DNA of 64,000 nucleotides from an uncultured Clostridia bacterium (GTDB taxonomy: Bacteria > Bacillota > Clostridia > Oscillospirales > Acutalibacteraceae): contig CALEHY010000011.1 in assembly GCA_937876375.1 (NCBI GenBank), positions 1-64,000 on the forward strand, read 5' to 3'. The notes below the pieces were generated by a model, which worked only from the letters and a program-made list of their open reading frames with translations, was not told the origin of the DNA and ran no database searches. Below are positions 48,846 through 58,296 of the stretch, piece by piece; positions within the stretch are counted from its first letter, which is position 1, and every line of letters starts with the position of its first letter. Both the position numbers and the translations under genes were made by a program.

Positions 48846-51800
48846 ATGTATACTCATCTTCATGTGCACACACAGTTTAGCTTGCTGGACGGAGCTTGTC
48901 GTCTCGGCAATCTAGTCTCACGTGCTAAGGAGCTGGGTATGACCTCGCTTGCTATCACTGACCACGGCAATATGTACGGTGCTGTGGATTTTTACAGAGA
49001 ATGTAAGAGGCAGGGTATTAAGCCTATTATCGGCTGTGAGGTGTATGTTGCACCTCGTACTAGGTATGACAAGGACTCTGCCCTTGATAGAGAATATAAC
49101 CATCTTGTGCTACTTGTTAAGAATGAACAAGGGTATAAGAATTTGATAAAAATGGTGTCCTTATCGTATACAGAGGGATTTTATTACAAGCCTCGTATCG
49201 ATGAGGATTTGCTAGAGAGATATGCTGATGGTCTAGTTTGTTTGTCTGGCTGTATGGTAGGCAAGATACCACAGCTTATCTTGAAAAAAGATTATGACGA
49301 AGCGAAGCGCACAGCACTTTGGTATCGTGATTTGTTCGGTGAGGATAGCTTCTTTTTAGAGGTGCAAAATCATGGACTTGACGAGCAGAGGGTTATACTT
49401 GATGGTATAAAGCGTCTGCACGACGAAACAGGTATTCCTCTTATCGCCACTAATGATGTGCACTATGTTGAAAAGGATGATGCCCAAATTCAGCAGGTGC
49501 TCATCTGTATCGCTACTAACCATGTTATCGGTGATGACACTGGGCTAGAATTTCATAGCGACAATTTTTATCTCAAATCAGAGCAAGAGATGAGGGATAT
49601 CTTCTTTGATATTCCTAGTGCTATTGATAACACACAGCTTGTTGCTGATATGTGCAATTTTGATTTTGAGTTTGGTAATACAAAGCTTCCATTCTTTGCA
49701 ACGCCTAATAATATGGACCATTTTGAGTTCTTTAGACAGCGTTGCTATGAGGGTATGGCTGAGCGATATGGATCTAATCCACCAAAGGAGTATATCGACA
49801 GACTCGAGTATGAGCTAGATACAGTCAATCGTATGGGCTATACTGACTACTACTTGATTGTTGCTGATTTCGTAGCCTTTGCAAAGTCAAAGGGTATTCC
49901 GGTCGGTCCTGGTAGAGGCTCTGGTGCTGGCTCTATCGCTGCATACTGTATCGGTATTACTGACCTCGACCCTATGAAATACGACCTCATTTTTGAGCGA
50001 TTTTTGAATCCAGAGCGTGTATCTATGCCTGATTTTGATATCGATTTTTGCTATGAGCGTAGACAAGAGGTCATCGACTATGTTACCGAAAAGTATGGTG
50101 CTGACCATGTGGCACAGATTGTCACATTCGGTACATTGCAAACTAGAGCAGCAATCCGTGATGTTGGACGAGCTATGGGTATGCCATATTCTGCTGTTGA
50201 CACAGTAGTAAAGCTTGTGCCAAATGCATTTCATATAACTATTGACCAGGCTATACAACAGAGCAAGCCTCTGCGTGATGCTATGGACAGTAGCCCAGAA
50301 ATTAAACGCCTTATCGAAACAGCAAAAAAGGTAGAAGGTATGCCTCGCAACACCTCGACTCATGCTGCTGGCGTTGTTATCACTCACGATCCTGTGTCGT
50401 CATATGTGCCACTAGCTACTAATGACGATTTGGTCGTTACACAGTATATTATGACCACTCTTGAGGAGCTTGGTCTATTAAAAATGGACTTTTTGGGTCT
50501 GCGTACATTGACAGTTATTGATGACGCTGCTAGGTCAGCTGGTATCGATATCAATACCATTCCTATCGATGACCCAAATGTATATAAGATTTATCAGCGT
50601 GGACAGACAGAGGGTATATTCCAGTTTGAATCCAGTGGTATGAAACAGATGCTGATGAATTTGAAGCCTACAGCACTTGAGGACTTGATAGCAGCAACCT
50701 CGCTATACAGACCTGGTCCTGCTAGCCAAATTGACACCTTTGTTGCTAATTCGCAAAATCAGTCGAATATCACCTACGAGACACCTATGCTTGAGCCTAT
50801 TTTGCGCAATACATATGGCTGTATCGTGTACCAAGAGCAGGTTATGCAGATATTCCGTAGCCTTGCAGGATATTCCTATGGTCGTGCCGACGTCGTCCGT
50901 CGTGCAATGAGCAAGAAAAAGCATGATGTTATGGAACAGGAGCGTGCCACATTTGTTGAGGGTTGTGGTAGGAACAATATTTCGCCACAGATTGCCAACG
51001 GAATATTTGACAAGATGACGGACTTTGCGTCCTATGCGTTTAACAAGTCGCACGCAGCGTGCTATGCTCTTGTTGCATATAGGTGCTCTTATCTAAAATG
51101 CTATTATCCAGCACAGTTTATGGCAGCACTTTTGACCTCTGTTTTGGACTCTGCTAATAAGGTTGCTAGATATATTGCAGAGTGCAAGCGTCTTGGATTA
51201 AGGCTTGCACCACCTAATATCAATACCTCGATGAAAGGTTTTACAGCTAGTGGTAGAATTATTAGCTATGGCTTGCTTGGTATCAAGAATCTCGGCAATG
51301 ATTTTATTGAAGAAATCATCGAGGAGAGAAAAAAAGGTGATTTTGTCGATTTGTTTGATTTTTGCAATCGTATGCAAAGTGGACATTTTAATCGTCGTGC
51401 TGTTGAGTCATTGATACGCTGTGGTGCTATGGACTGTTTTGGTGCTAATCGTCGCCAAATGCTCCAGGCCTTGCCAGTGCTTGTTAGCAATCTAGAGGAA
51501 AAGTATCGCAAGACTATGTATGGTCAAGTTGGATTTTTTGACATCAGTGATGATTTTGACCATTTCGAATTGCCAAATGTTGAGGAGTTCAGCAAGACAG
51601 AGCTTCTGCAGATGGAGAAGGAGATGACTGGTCTTTACCTATCTGGTCACCCTATGGATAAATATGAGTATTTTGTCAAGAGTGCCAAATGCTCCAAGAC
51701 CTTTGAGATTTTGGAGAATGCAAGGGACAGCGAAACTGTCACCCTATGTGGCATCATAACTCGCATTGTTATTAAGCAGACTAGGGCACAGAGAGCTAAT

Positions 51801-52229
51801 ATGGCGTTTGTAACGCTAGAGGATCTCTATGGTAGTATCGAGGTTATTTTGTTTCCAAAGGTGTATGCCGAGCATTCTCATCTCATAGCAGAGGGTAATG
51901 TTATCTCTGTTGTTGGCTCTGTATCGCTAGAGGAGGACAAGGATCCAAAGATACTAGTAAATACAGTTGCTACTCCATATAAGATAGAGAAAAAGAAGAA
52001 AAAGCGTGTCGGTCTGTTCCTAAAATTTTCATCACAAAATGACGAAAGAATATCACCTTGTCGCAAGTTATTAGACGAAAAGCGTGGTGGAACTCCTGTA
52101 TACTATTACTTTGAGGATACGAAGAAATATCATCGTCTTGACCAGCTAGAATATGCTTGGGTCGACCCAGAATTACTGTCCCAGTTAAAGCAGATATTGG
52201 GCGACGAAAATGTTGCTTTTGTCATGTAA
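48846..52229 (+). CDS. dnaE: DNA polymerase III alpha subunit DnaE
   Basis: A 1127-residue C-family DNA polymerase of the DnaE type. The PHP domain starts THLHVHTQFSLLDG with ITDHGNMYGAVDFY. The polymerase active site includes GPGRGSGAGSIAAY and PDFDIDFCYERR (catalytic aspartates), and the thumb has YRPGPASQIDTF. The helix-hairpin-helix and OB-fold (TVTLCGIITRI...FVTLEDLYGSIEVILFP) follow. In Firmicutes a separate PolC is usually the main replicase and DnaE extends primers, but PolC is not in the window. Its start is 4 bases after whiA. Confidence 0.97.
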   Translation: MYTHLHVHTQFSLLDGACRLGNLVSRAKELGMTSLAITDHGNMYGAVDFYRECKRQGIKPIIGCEVYVAPRTRYDKDSALDREYNHLVLLVKNEQGYKNLIKMVSLSYTEGFYYKPRIDEDLLERYADGLVCLSGCMVGKIPQLILKKDYDEAKRTALWYRDLFGEDSFFLEVQNHGLDEQRVILDGIKRLHDETGIPLIATNDVHYVEKDDAQIQQVLICIATNHVIGDDTGLEFHSDNFYLKSEQEMRDIFFDIPSAIDNTQLVADMCNFDFEFGNTKLPFFATPNNMDHFEFFRQRCYEGMAERYGSNPPKEYIDRLEYELDTVNRMGYTDYYLIVADFVAFAKSKGIPVGPGRGSGAGSIAAYCIGITDLDPMKYDLIFERFLNPERVSMPDFDIDFCYERRQEVIDYVTEKYGADHVAQIVTFGTLQTRAAIRDVGRAMGMPYSAVDTVVKLVPNAFHITIDQAIQQSKPLRDAMDSSPEIKRLIETAKKVEGMPRNTSTHAAGVVITHDPVSSYVPLATNDDLVVTQYIMTTLEELGLLKMDFLGLRTLTVIDDAARSAGIDINTIPIDDPNVYKIYQRGQTEGIFQFESSGMKQMLMNLKPTALEDLIAATSLYRPGPASQIDTFVANSQNQSNITYETPMLEPILRNTYGCIVYQEQVMQIFRSLAGYSYGRADVVRRAMSKKKHDVMEQERATFVEGCGRNNISPQIANGIFDKMTDFASYAFNKSHAACYALVAYRCSYLKCYYPAQFMAALLTSVLDSANKVARYIAECKRLGLRLAPPNINTSMKGFTASGRIISYGLLGIKNLGNDFIEEIIEERKKGDFVDLFDFCNRMQSGHFNRRAVESLIRCGAMDCFGANRRQMLQALPVLVSNLEEKYRKTMYGQVGFFDISDDFDHFELPNVEEFSKTELLQMEKEMTGLYLSGHPMDKYEYFVKSAKCSKTFEILENARDSETVTLCGIITRIVIKQTRAQRANMAFVTLEDLYGSIEVILFPKVYAEHSHLIAEGNVISVVGSVSLEEDKDPKILVNTVATPYKIEKKKKKRVGLFLKFSSQNDERISPCRKLLDEKRGGTPVYYYFEDTKKYHRLDQLEYAWVDPELLSQLKQILGDENVAFVM

Positions 52230-52241
52230 CAGATTTGACAC

Positions 52242-52270
52242 TTGACATTTATAATGTTATTAAGTAAAAT
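52242..52270 (+). promoter_or_regulatory. pfkA promoter
   Basis: TTGACA (52242-52247), a 17-base spacer and TAAAAT (52265-52270). It lies 50 bases before pfkA, in the 90-base gap after dnaE. Confidence 0.7.
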
Positions 52271-52319
52271 ATTAACCGAATAATTATGTTTTTTACTTAC
52301 TCATTAGGAGGAGATATAT

Positions 52320-53285
52320 ATGAAGACTATCGCAGTTTTGACCAGTGGTGGAGACGCTCCTGGTATGAACGCTGCTGTTCGTGCAGTTGTTAGAACAGCT
52401 TGTGAAAATGGCATAAAGGTTTATGGCGTTGTTCGTGGCTATAACGGTCTTATCAATGGCGATTTTATCGAGATGGACCTTCGTTCTGTTTCTGATATCA
52501 TCAACCGTGGTGGTACTATCCTTTATTCTGCTCGTTCAGTAGAGTTCGCTACTGAGGAGGGTATGCGTAAGGCTATTCGTACCTGTCAGGAGAAGGGTAT
52601 CGAGGGCGTTGTAGTTATCGGTGGTGACGGTTCATTCCGTGGTGCTCGTGACCTTAGTGAGCGTGGTATCCCTTGTGTTGGTATTCCTGGCACAATCGAC
52701 AACGATATTGCTTGCTGTGACTACACTATCGGCTATGACACTTGTCTTAACACTATTATGGAGCTTGTTGATCGTATCCGTGATACAGCAGAGTCACATG
52801 ACCGTTGCTCTGTTGTAGAGGTTATGGGTCGTAGAGCAGGATATCTCGCACTTAACGCTGGTATCGCTTGTGGTGCTACAGCTATCCTTATCCCAGAGAT
52901 TCCATTCGATATTGAGAAGCATGTTATCGAGCGTATGAAGAAGACACAGCGTACTGACAAGAAGCACTTTATCATTGTTGTTGCAGAGGGCTGTAATGTT
53001 GACGTTAATGAGCTTGCAAATGAGATTCAGACAAAGACAGGTGTAGAATCTCGTGCAACTATTCTTGGTCATACACAGCGTGGTGGCTATCCTACTGTTA
53101 AGGATAGAGTTATGGCTACTCGTATGGGTAACTATGCTGTTAAGCTACTTATGGATAATATCGGCAACCGTGTTGTTGCTGCTCAGAAGGAAGAGGTTGT
53201 TGACTTCGATATCTTCGAGGCACTTAATATGACAAAGAGCATTGATATGAACCTATACAATGTTGCTCATGAGGTTTCTATTTAA
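52320..53285 (+). CDS. pfkA: 6-phosphofructokinase
   Basis: PfkA phosphorylates fructose 6-phosphate with ATP, the committed step of glycolysis. The 321-residue length is that of the bacterial ATP-dependent form. Marks are LTSGGDAPGMNAAVRAV, VVIGGDGSFRGA (a glycine after GGD, as in ATP-using enzymes), PGTIDNDIACCDYTIGYDT with the catalytic aspartate, and VVEVMGRRAGYLALNAG. The start ATG 52320 follows TAGGAGGAG. A terminator follows. Confidence 0.97.
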   Translation: MKTIAVLTSGGDAPGMNAAVRAVVRTACENGIKVYGVVRGYNGLINGDFIEMDLRSVSDIINRGGTILYSARSVEFATEEGMRKAIRTCQEKGIEGVVVIGGDGSFRGARDLSERGIPCVGIPGTIDNDIACCDYTIGYDTCLNTIMELVDRIRDTAESHDRCSVVEVMGRRAGYLALNAGIACGATAILIPEIPFDIEKHVIERMKKTQRTDKKHFIIVVAEGCNVDVNELANEIQTKTGVESRATILGHTQRGGYPTVKDRVMATRMGNYAVKLLMDNIGNRVVAAQKEEVVDFDIFEALNMTKSIDMNLYNVAHEVSI

Positions 53286-53302
53286 CATAATTTTATACAG
53301 TA

Positions 53303-53335
53303 TAAGAGTCGTGTATATGCACGGCTCTTTTTTCA
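53303..53335 (+). terminator. terminator after pfkA
   Basis: The stem AAGAGTCGTG / CACGGCTCTT (with one G-U pair) is followed by TTTTTT. Confidence 0.85.
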
Positions 53336-53344
53336 TATAATCTA

Positions 53345-53372
53345 TTGACTTTTTCCTTTGGGGTGGTATAAT
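53345..53372 (+). promoter_or_regulatory. promoter of the metal export genes
   Basis: TTGACT (53345-53350), a 16-base spacer and TATAAT (53367-53372). The predicted start near 53379 coincides with the first base of a long palindrome, so a repressor there would block initiation. Confidence 0.75.
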
Positions 53373-53378
53373 AAAACT

Positions 53379-53404
53379 AACATATGAACAACTGTTCATA
53401 TGTT
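53379..53404. promoter_or_regulatory. 12-2-12 palindrome, ArsR/SmtB-type metal operator
   Basis: The perfect arms AACATATGAACA (53379-53390) and TGTTCATATGTT (53393-53404) are separated by AC. This 12-2-12 layout with TGAACA/TGTTCA is the operator form known for ArsR/SmtB repressors such as SmtB, ZiaR and CzrA. It overlaps the expected transcription start of an HMA protein and a Zn/Cd-type ATPase. The repressor gene is not in the window. Confidence 0.8.
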
Positions 53405-53433
53405 CAATATGATTACTTTACAGGAGATATATT

Positions 53434-53652
53434 ATGAAAAAGACATATAAGATTGAGGTTGATTGCGCAAACTGTGCTAATAAGATGGAGATTGCTGCAA
53501 ATAATGTTGATGGTGTTAAGTCTGCTGTTGTTAACTTTATGATGCTAAAGATGATTGTAGAGTTTGAGGATGGTGCAGACGAGAAGAAGGTAATGAAGCA
53601 GGTGCTCAAGGCTTGTCGCAAGGTTGAGGACGATTGCGAAATTTATCTATAA
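53434..53652 (+). CDS. heavy-metal-associated (HMA) domain protein
   Basis: A 72-residue stand-alone HMA domain. The metal-binding loop is DCANCANKME near residue 11 (CxxC), in the usual beta-alpha-beta-beta-alpha-beta frame (KIEVDCANCANKMEIA, GVKSAVVNFMMLKMIVEF). The acidic residue before the first cysteine suggests Zn/Cd over Cu. It is probably a metal chaperone for, or the detached N-terminal domain of, the ATPase encoded next. The ATPase itself lacks an HMA domain. Confidence 0.9.
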   Translation: MKKTYKIEVDCANCANKMEIAANNVDGVKSAVVNFMMLKMIVEFEDGADEKKVMKQVLKACRKVEDDCEIYL

Positions 53653-53669
53653 TTTGGAATAGAGTAACT

Positions 53670-55565
53670 ATGACTAGAAAACAAAAGAAAATGCTTATCC
53701 GTATCATTATATCAACTGTGCTGTTGATAGCGTTGGTGCTAGTGGATAAGCTTGTTGGTATTCCATTTGCTATTTTGCGACTATGTTTGTATCTGGTGCC
53801 ATATATCGTTATCGGATACGATATTATCAAAAAGGCATTTAAGGGAATACTTAACAAACAGGTGTTTGATGAAAACTTTTTGATGGCTGTTGCGACTATC
53901 GGTGCACTTGCTATCGCTATTTACGAAAATGGTAGCTATACCGAGTCGATTGCTGTAATGCTGTTTTATCAGATTGGTGAGTTGTTCCAGTCCTACGCTG
54001 TTGGCAAATCAAGACGCAATATTGCTGATTTGATGGATATTAGACCGGATTACGCTAATATCGAGCGTGATGGTGAGATAGAGATGGTCGATCCTGATGA
54101 GGTTGAGATTGGTAGCATTATCGTCGTTTCAGCTGGTGAAAAGGTGCCTATCGATGGCGTGATTATTGATGGCTCTACCTCGCTAGATACAGCAGCACTC
54201 ACTGGCGAGAGCGTTCCTCGTGAGGCTGGTGAGGGCGATGAGGTTATCTCTGGCTGTATTAATCTCAGTGGTACTATCCGTGTTAGAACGACAAAACCAT
54301 TTGGTGAGTCCACTGTGTCAAAAATTCTTGATTTAGTAGAGAATTCATCATCGAAGAAATCACAATCAGAAAAATTCATATCAAAATTTGCAAGGGTATA
54401 CACTCCTGCTGTGTGCTATTCTGCACTAGCGCTTGCTGTTTTGCCACCGGTGATTATGCTTATTGCCGGCAAGGATGCTATGTGGGCACAGTGGATATAT
54501 AGAGCGCTAACATTCCTTGTTATCAGCTGTCCTTGTGCTCTTGTTATCAGCATACCATTGTCATTCTTTGCTGGTATCGGTGGTGCAAGCCACGAGGGTG
54601 TGCTAGTTAAGGGCTCAAATTATCTCGAAACACTGTCAAAGACGAAATACCTTGTTTTTGACAAGACTGGTACTATGACCAAGGGTGTGTTCGAGGTTAA
54701 TAGAATTTGTGCAAAATCAATGACTGATGATGAACTGTTGGAGTATTCTGCGCTCGCAGAGTGCTACTCCTCTCATCCTATTAGTAAGTCACTCCAAAAG
54801 GCATATGCAAAACAGATTGATAAAGCTAGAGTGTCCAATGTTAATGAAATATCTGGTCATGGATTGACGGCATTGGTCGATGATGATAATGTTGCTGTCG
54901 GTAACTACAAGCTTATGCATGAGCTTGGTATCGAGTGCGACGATGCTGATGATATTGGCACTATCGTTCATATCGCTGTAAATGACGAATATGCTGGATA
55001 TATCGTGATTTCTGATACATTAAAGGATACGGCGATTGATAGCGTAAGGAGTGCAAAATCTATCGGTATTGAGAAAACTTTAATGCTTACTGGCGATGCT
55101 AATTCTGTGGCACAGAGTATTGCTGCGGAGCTCGGTGTTGACGAGGTGTACAGTGAGCTTTTGCCAGCTGATAAGGTCAGCAGAGTAGAGGAGCTTCTCG
55201 CTCAAAAAAGTAACAGGGATAAGCTAGCATTCGTTGGTGATGGTATCAATGATGCACCAGTTCTATCTCGTGCAGATATCGGTATCGCTATGGGTGCTCT
55301 TGGTTCTGATGCTGCTATTGAGGCTGCTGATATTGTGCTGATGGATGATGACCCAAGCAAGATTGTTAAAGCTATCCGTATATCAAAAAAATGTCTTCGT
55401 ATTGTATACGAGAATATCTATTTCGCTATTGGTATCAAGGCTTTGTGCCTAGTGTTAGGCGCTCTTGGTATCGCTAATATGTGGCTTGCGATTTTTGCAG
55501 ACGTTGGTGTAATGGTCATCGCTGTAATAAATGCAATCCGAGCATTAAACGTTAAAAAGCTATAA
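53670..55565 (+). CDS. P1B-type heavy-metal ATPase (Zn/Cd/Pb type)
   Basis: An ATP-driven metal exporter in the cell membrane. I start at ATG 53670 (MTRKQKKMLI), 17 bases after the HMA gene; an earlier in-frame codon overlaps that gene. The 631-residue protein has the TGES actuator loop (ALTGESVPREAG), the ion-site SCPCALVISIPLSFF, phosphorylation site DKTGTMTKG and VGDGINDAPVLSRADIGIAMG. Late helices carry a lysine (AIGIKALCLVLG) and an aspartate (WLAIFADVGVMV), the marks of P1B-2 Zn/Cd/Pb pumps. The histidine of SHPISKSL is also present. Confidence 0.92.
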   Translation: MTRKQKKMLIRIIISTVLLIALVLVDKLVGIPFAILRLCLYLVPYIVIGYDIIKKAFKGILNKQVFDENFLMAVATIGALAIAIYENGSYTESIAVMLFYQIGELFQSYAVGKSRRNIADLMDIRPDYANIERDGEIEMVDPDEVEIGSIIVVSAGEKVPIDGVIIDGSTSLDTAALTGESVPREAGEGDEVISGCINLSGTIRVRTTKPFGESTVSKILDLVENSSSKKSQSEKFISKFARVYTPAVCYSALALAVLPPVIMLIAGKDAMWAQWIYRALTFLVISCPCALVISIPLSFFAGIGGASHEGVLVKGSNYLETLSKTKYLVFDKTGTMTKGVFEVNRICAKSMTDDELLEYSALAECYSSHPISKSLQKAYAKQIDKARVSNVNEISGHGLTALVDDDNVAVGNYKLMHELGIECDDADDIGTIVHIAVNDEYAGYIVISDTLKDTAIDSVRSAKSIGIEKTLMLTGDANSVAQSIAAELGVDEVYSELLPADKVSRVEELLAQKSNRDKLAFVGDGINDAPVLSRADIGIAMGALGSDAAIEAADIVLMDDDPSKIVKAIRISKKCLRIVYENIYFAIGIKALCLVLGALGIANMWLAIFADVGVMVIAVINAIRALNVKKL

Positions 55566-55571
55566 ATAAAC

Positions 55572-55612
55572 AAAAATCCGATACCTTCAATAAAGAGGGT
55601 ATCGGATTTTTT
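55572..55612. terminator. bidirectional terminator after the metal ATPase
   Basis: The stem AAAATCCGATACC / GGTATCGGATTTTTT lies between two convergent genes, with T-runs on both strands. Confidence 0.85.
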
Positions 55613-55626
55613 GTTCTCATTTTTAA

Positions 55627-56940
55627 TTACAAATTCTTGACTAATTCATCTGTATCTGCAAGATTAATTCGCTTTGATGCAATATAGGTCTTGCCCTTGT
55701 TGAATGGTTTGAATCTGCCGTATGTTGAGGTCACGATTGTGCCATCATCTAACACTACATTGCCACAGTATCCAGTGTCAGCCTCTGCACGATATTGTGG
55801 CTTTGTTTGACCCTTTTTGTAGATATGCGCTAGCTTTATTCTATACTGTCCTTCTGTGCCATTCTTTAGGTCATCGTATGTACCGACCCAACCAATCCAG
55901 CCTTCAGATATCCAGCCCCATTTGTCGCTGTTCTTGGCATTCTGCTCTGCTTTTTTACCACGCTCGATAGAACGGAATGTGATGAATAGTCTGCCATCCT
56001 TTGTCCATTCTGCCTTGTGACGCTCACCATTTAACGCTGCTGGTGCTTCTACTGGCTCTGACCAGGTTTTGCCCTCATCGTTTGAGAATGATATTAGCGA
56101 GTTCTTTCGCTTTGAATTGCTACGAGAAATCAAACATAGCTCGTCACCTTGACCGTTTTCACTACGGATAACCTCGACCTCGCACATATTAGATTCTTCC
56201 TCTATATCCCTGTACTGTGCAAAGTATTTTTCCGGTGTGGACCAGTGTGCATTGCCATCTTCGTCAAAGGTAAGTATAGTCTTGTAGTTGTAAAAATCTC
56301 TGTCGTGGAAGAAACCCATCCACTTGTCAACAAATTTTCCGTTTTCCTTTAGCTGTGTTAAGCTAGCCATAGCAACGATTGGTATAACAGAATTCTCACT
56401 CTCCAAATCATAGAATAGCTCAAACTCTGTCCAAGTTTTGCCCTCATCAGTGGATACGGAGCTATTAAATCCACCAATTGTTTCTTCATCGCCCCATTTT
56501 GGGTTAGCTGATATCATAATTAGTTTGTCATCAGTCTTGCCATCGGTGAATTGTAGGCGATAAACTGTTGGCGTTTCCTGTGAGTTTTCCCAGCTTGCTG
56601 GTGTGTTCTCCACCTCTTCGCTCCAGCTGATACCACCATCGGTGCTAATCTTTGTTTGTACAGCACCCTTGCCGTGACCAGCAGGGAACATAGTGAGAAT
56701 ATTACCATTCTTTAGCAGAACACTGTCTGGGTGTGCCTGGTATCCTCGGCTATCATCAACTGTTACCAAATCATATAGATAGTCATATTTGCTGTCTAAA
56801 TCCTTTGGCTTCTGGCTCAAATCCAGCTCTGGTATCGTGTAGTCGCTACCAGTAAATGGCTGTCTTTCTGCCTTGCTACAGCCTGCAAATATCGTTGCTG
56901 CAAATGTTAGTGACAGCATTATGCAAATAACTTTTTTCAT
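55627..56940 (-). CDS. sialidase-like BNR-repeat lipoprotein
   Basis: A 437-residue exported lipoprotein: the signal peptide MKKVICIMLSLTFAATIFAGC ends in the lipobox FAGC. The mature protein has at least three Asp-box (BNR) repeats, TDGGISWSE, TDEGKTWTE and NDEGKTWSE, of a six-bladed beta-propeller. The FRIP motif of classical GH33 sialidases is not seen near the N-terminus, so sialidase activity is uncertain; other glycan-acting or binding propellers have the same repeats. An arginine-bearing FITFRSIERG and YRAEADTGYCGN are possible active-site parts. It lies 1 base after the AI-2E transporter gene. Confidence 0.8.
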   Translation of the reverse strand: MKKVICIMLSLTFAATIFAGCSKAERQPFTGSDYTIPELDLSQKPKDLDSKYDYLYDLVTVDDSRGYQAHPDSVLLKNGNILTMFPAGHGKGAVQTKISTDGGISWSEEVENTPASWENSQETPTVYRLQFTDGKTDDKLIMISANPKWGDEETIGGFNSSVSTDEGKTWTEFELFYDLESENSVIPIVAMASLTQLKENGKFVDKWMGFFHDRDFYNYKTILTFDEDGNAHWSTPEKYFAQYRDIEEESNMCEVEVIRSENGQGDELCLISRSNSKRKNSLISFSNDEGKTWSEPVEAPAALNGERHKAEWTKDGRLFITFRSIERGKKAEQNAKNSDKWGWISEGWIGWVGTYDDLKNGTEGQYRIKLAHIYKKGQTKPQYRAEADTGYCGNVVLDDGTIVTSTYGRFKPFNKGKTYIASKRINLADTDELVKNL

Positions 56941-56941
56941 A

Positions 56942-58117
56942 TTATTTTACCTTTTTTGCCTTTTTGCTGATAGGCGCTTCTACTGGTTTCCATAGATTGA
57001 TTCTGCCACTGTCGTTTAGTGCCTTAAGTGTCATAATTGTTAGTGGCACGATTAGCATACCGATAAATCCGAATAGCTTTAGACCAATGTATAGACCCAT
57101 TAGAGTTACGATAGGATGAACACCTAGTGATGAGCCAACAATCTTTGGCTCGATATACTGTCTAATAACTGTGATACAAGCGTATAGAACGATGATACCA
57201 ATAGCTAGCTTGTAGTTGCCAGTAACAAGAGCAATGAACGCCCAAGGAATAAGCACACCACCAGAGCCAGCAACTGGCATGATGTCGAATATCGCTGTGC
57301 CTAGTGCTATTAGGATATAGAAATTGTTGTTTAGTATGCCAAGCATAGACATAATCGATAAACCAAGGAACAACTCAATAAATGTTACACACATAATTAG
57401 ACCGTACGCCTTGAACATGGTAACGATAGTCTTTGAGAACACCTTTTTCATATCAGATAAAGCGTTCTTCTTGTCAGATGGGAGCTGTTTTTTGATAAAT
57501 CCAACGATGAAGTCGTAATCCTTGGTGAATAGTACTAACGCCACAGCACCGATAACAATGCTGATAAGGATTGATGGTATGCTCTTTACTACAGAGTATA
57601 CACCATTCACACCGGTGGTGATACCAGTCTTTACTGTATCCATATCGATGGCAAAATTAGCCTTGCCACTGCCCTCAATCCAGTCAGAGAACACATTTGT
57701 GATATTCTCACTAGCAATATTGTATAGCTTGTCCGGTAGGAATTTGATAATATCAAGAATTTGATTTTCTAGCGTTGCTAGGAATGCTGGCAAATCATTT
57801 AGCTGTGTTGTGATATATGCCACGAACTCGCTAATTCTGTTAATTACCGATGATAATATTAGGCTGATAGGACCGATGATGATGGCTAGCATAAGAATTA
57901 TCAGTACGAATACCCATAGGGTATGTGCTTTTTTGTTAGTCTTTTTGTCCAGCCAGCGTAGTGGTCGCTGTAGCACCATTGCGAAAAAGAATGAAATTAA
58001 AAATGGAGCTACTAGCCAGAATAGATATTTGAAAAATACATACATTAGTGCTAGTATAGCACCTAAAAATAGCAGATTAATTAAAAAATCTCGTCTTTTT
58101 TCTACTTTTGCGTTCAT
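56942..58117 (-). CDS. AI-2E family transporter (PerM/YtvI-like)
   Basis: A 391-residue membrane protein with about eight helices. The family pattern is seen in FLINLLFLGAILALMYVFF, the long extracytoplasmic loop after helix 3, and the C-terminal GSGGVLIPWAFIALVTGN and YIEPKIVGSSLGVHPIVTLMGLYIG, which are the conserved AI-2E/PerM signature. Two ATG codons lie side by side; I take the second (58117), seven bases after GGGAG. Known relatives include the TqsA AI-2 exporter and Na+/H+ antiporters, and the substrate is not determinable. It is the first gene of a two-gene operon. Confidence 0.88.
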   Translation of the reverse strand: MNAKVEKRRDFLINLLFLGAILALMYVFFKYLFWLVAPFLISFFFAMVLQRPLRWLDKKTNKKAHTLWVFVLIILMLAIIIGPISLILSSVINRISEFVAYITTQLNDLPAFLATLENQILDIIKFLPDKLYNIASENITNVFSDWIEGSGKANFAIDMDTVKTGITTGVNGVYSVVKSIPSILISIVIGAVALVLFTKDYDFIVGFIKKQLPSDKKNALSDMKKVFSKTIVTMFKAYGLIMCVTFIELFLGLSIMSMLGILNNNFYILIALGTAIFDIMPVAGSGGVLIPWAFIALVTGNYKLAIGIIVLYACITVIRQYIEPKIVGSSLGVHPIVTLMGLYIGLKLFGFIGMLIVPLTIMTLKALNDSGRINLWKPVEAPISKKAKKVK

Positions 58118-58296
58118 CATATTTCTCCCATTAAATTAGGTTTATAATGATATTTTATACTCATATTTAATATATTTCAAGTTAAAATAGAATTTGTAAC
58201 AAAAAATTTGAAAAAAAGAAAAAATAACTCTTGATTATTCTATTTAATAGTGTTAATATAGAACAGTGTTTTTCACAGTAAAACAAGTGTCTATGG

